A stretch of 64,000 nt of DNA from Paenarthrobacter sp. A20 (GTDB taxonomy: Bacteria > Actinomycetota > Actinomycetes > Actinomycetales > Micrococcaceae): NCBI RefSeq assembly GCF_024168825.1, contig NZ_JALJWH010000001.1:4712001-4776000 (forward strand), read 5' to 3'. The translations under genes and the position numbers were made by a program. Below, piece by piece: positions 62,420 through 64,000 of this stretch. The notes under the pieces were generated by a model, which was given only the letters and a program-made list of their open reading frames with translations, was not told the origin of the DNA and did no database searches. Numbering within the stretch: the first letter of the stretch is position 1; each line of letters opens with the position of its first letter.

Positions 62420-63877
62420 TTACATATCCGCGAGCGCTCCACCCGGGTTCTCGATTGCGTCAGCCACGTACCGCAGGAAGCCTGCGGCCGTCTCTCCGTC
62501 GCACACGCGGTGGTCGAAGGCGAGGGTGAGTTCGGTGACCTTGCGGACGGCCAGCTCGCCGTTGACCACCCAGGGCTTGTCGATGATGCGACCTACGCCG
62601 AGCATCGCAACCTCCGGGTAGTTGATGATCGCGGCCGAGCCGTCCACTCCGAACACACCGTAGTTGTTCAGCGTGAAGGTGCCCGAGCCCAGTTCGGTTG
62701 GAGTCGCTTTACCTTCACGGGCGACGGCGGTGAGCCGCCGAATCTCCGCGTCCAACTCGCGGGCACTCAACTCATGCGCGTTCCGGACCGATGGGACGAC
62801 AAGTCCGCGATCGGTCTGGGCTGCGAAGCCAAGGTTGATTCCGTCGAAGCCGACGATCTCCTGGGACCCATCGGAAGCTGTTTCAAAGCGTGTGTTCAGG
62901 GCTGGATACCTTTTTAACCCAGCCGTGACAAAACGAGCGATGAAGGCCAAAAGACCAGGGGTATCGTGCGGACTGCGCTTCTTGAGTTCTGCCCGCATGT
63001 CCAGCAAAGCCGTGGCGTCGACATCCACCCATACGGTCGCTTCGGGAATTTCCGAGCGGCTGCGGGTCATGTTCGCTGCAACAGCCTTGCGGACGCCACG
63101 GACGGGGGTCCGGGCCGATACGGCCAAGCCCGTCCGACTGTCAACGGAACCTTCGGCAGCGGCGGGCACCTCTGCCTTGGACGGAGCAACGGCAGGAGCT
63201 GCAGGAGCCTCCGGCGTAGAAATGGCTGCCTCCACATCCCTGCGCATGATCAGACCGCTGGCGCCCGACCCCTCGATGCCGTCGAGGGAAACACCGTGGT
63301 CGCGGGCCATCTTCCGGACCAGCGGCGAGATGACAGCACTCAACTTGCCGGGGATACGGGTCCCGGCAACCGCGGGTTCCATGACAGGTTCAGCAGCGGC
63401 CTCGGCAATACGATCAACGATGGCGACACTCGCCTTGCGCGGCCGGGTTCTTCCACCGGTCGCTCCACCAGGGGTGCCATAGCCGATCAGAACATTGCCG
63501 GAACCGGCCTTCTCCTCCGTGCGATACGTCTCCGCGGCAGCATCAACGGCGGGTGAAGCCTCGATTCCCGAGGAAACGGCGGTGGGAGCGGCAGACTCAG
63601 CGGCGACAGCGGGAGCAGCCGCCGCAGAACCAACGCGAGCGATCGAGATCAGCGGCTTGCCGACGTCGAGCGTTTCACCGGCCTGGCCGTGTAGCTCGGC
63701 AACAGTGCCGGCGTATGGCGAGGGAACCTCAACCATGGACTTGGCGGTTTCGACCTCGGCGATGGGCTGGTCAACCCTGACCTCGTCGCCAACTGCGACA
63801 AGCCAGTTCACCAGTTCGGCCTCGGTGAGGCCCTCTCCCAGGTCGGGCAGTTTGAAGACCTGCATATCTGAGCTCAT
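62420..63877 (-). CDS. bkdC: 2-Oxoacid dehydrogenase E2 (dihydrolipoyl acyltransferase)
   Basis: 485 aa. One lipoyl domain with lipoyl-lysine in 'VETAKSMVEV' (Lys46), peripheral-subunit binding domain 'ISPLVRKMARDHGVSLDGIEG', Ala/Pro-rich linkers, and catalytic domain with 'FDHRVCDG' (His456, Asp460). Single lipoyl domain and the adjacent E1-beta fit a branched-chain 2-oxoacid dehydrogenase; pyruvate cannot be excluded. GGGAGGACTGACC precedes the ATG. Confidence 0.85.
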   Translation of the reverse strand: MSSDMQVFKLPDLGEGLTEAELVNWLVAVGDEVRVDQPIAEVETAKSMVEVPSPYAGTVAELHGQAGETLDVGKPLISIARVGSAAAAPAVAAESAAPTAVSSGIEASPAVDAAAETYRTEEKAGSGNVLIGYGTPGGATGGRTRPRKASVAIVDRIAEAAAEPVMEPAVAGTRIPGKLSAVISPLVRKMARDHGVSLDGIEGSGASGLIMRRDVEAAISTPEAPAAPAVAPSKAEVPAAAEGSVDSRTGLAVSARTPVRGVRKAVAANMTRSRSEIPEATVWVDVDATALLDMRAELKKRSPHDTPGLLAFIARFVTAGLKRYPALNTRFETASDGSQEIVGFDGINLGFAAQTDRGLVVPSVRNAHELSARELDAEIRRLTAVAREGKATPTELGSGTFTLNNYGVFGVDGSAAIINYPEVAMLGVGRIIDKPWVVNGELAVRKVTELTLAFDHRVCDGETAAGFLRYVADAIENPGGALADM

Positions 63878-63879
63878 GG

Positions 63880-64000
63880 TCAGTCCTCCCATTGAAGGTC
63901 GTCAACGGCGTCGAGGATACGGTCGACGCTTGGCAGGTAGTAGTGCTCCAACTTGGGAGACGGGAAGGGGACGTCGAAGCCGGTCACCCGGAGAATCGGC
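63880..64000 (-). CDS. bkdB: 2-Oxoacid dehydrogenase E1 beta subunit, 3' end only
   Basis: C-terminal 39 codons: 'ILRVTGFDVPFPSPKLEHYYLP' type ending is characteristic of E1-beta (VTG-D-P-P-LE-YLP). The stop is 2 bp before the E2 ATG, so the genes are coupled. Most of the gene lies beyond the window edge. Confidence 0.85.
   Translation of the reverse strand, partial: PILRVTGFDVPFPSPKLEHYYLPSVDRILDAVDDLQWED

Overview
High-GC actinobacterial chromosome, most likely Arthrobacter or Paenarthrobacter (Micrococcaceae). The basis is the gene content: menaquinone genes, a ferredoxin-type sulfite reductase in a cysHDN operon, actinobacterial surface proteins with LAxTG-type anchoring, DUF2510, DUF305 and DUF6153 proteins, and many start codons lying only 6-7 nt behind a TANNNT box (leaderless style). 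No rRNA, tRNA, CRISPR array or insertion sequence was recognised. The genus is inferred from gene content only.

Layout. 0-3.5 kb: the 3' part of a DUF1023 alpha/beta hydrolase followed by four tandem paralogous lipoproteins; each repeat unit carries a copy of the last 27 codons of the hydrolase. 3.5-6.1 kb: a DHFR-family reductase, a copper-type DUF6153-DUF305 pair behind a CsoR-like operator, and a lipoprotein. 6.2-16.1 kb: a sulfur block, all on the minus strand (sirohydrochlorin chelatase, sulfite reductase, cysH, cysD, cysN, homocysteine methyltransferase, ssuA, ssuB, ssuC). 16.1-18.9 kb: TRIC channel, SUKH protein, and an AbiEi-DUF559 protein among three copies of a 79-bp inverted-repeat element. 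18.9-28.0 kb: polyprenyl diphosphate synthase, reductase, menG, menF and menD, interrupted by an amino-acid ABC operon. 28.1-32.1 kb: a CstR-like repressor diverging from a five-gene persulfide/sulfite operon (three rhodanese proteins, a TauE exporter, a persulfide dioxygenase-rhodanese fusion) with four palindromic operators. 32.1-37.2 kb: PhoX phosphatase, menC, an unknown protein and two membrane paralogues. 37.2-43.2 kb: a LacI regulator and a fructan/sucrose-type GH32 plus ABC importer with matching operators. 43.2-46.0 kb: PAP2 phosphatase, a small protein and an acyltransferase.

46-57.7 kb is a cell-surface region: two tandem duplicated subtilisin-like proteases with C-terminal SLH-like repeats, an MFS transporter, a protein of six cysteine-free chaplin-like repeats with a LANTG sorting signal, a Val/Pro-rich secreted protein, and a secreted protein made of two related halves. 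57.8-62.3 kb: a metallo-beta-lactamase-fold hydrolase, a polysaccharide pyruvyl transferase-like protein, a hydrolase-like protein and a DUF6270 protein, probably for surface glycans. The right edge holds E2 and the end of E1-beta of a 2-oxoacid dehydrogenase.

Functional links: chelatase, SirA and CysHDN make siroheme-dependent sulfide while SsuABC scavenges sulfonates; the Cst-like operon removes excess sulfide or persulfide; MenC, MenD, MenF, MenG, the prenyl synthase and the reductase cover much of menaquinone synthesis. The strongest candidates for something undescribed are the lipoprotein array with its 27-codon coupled mini-cistrons, the chaplin-like anchored protein, and the 79-bp element family.
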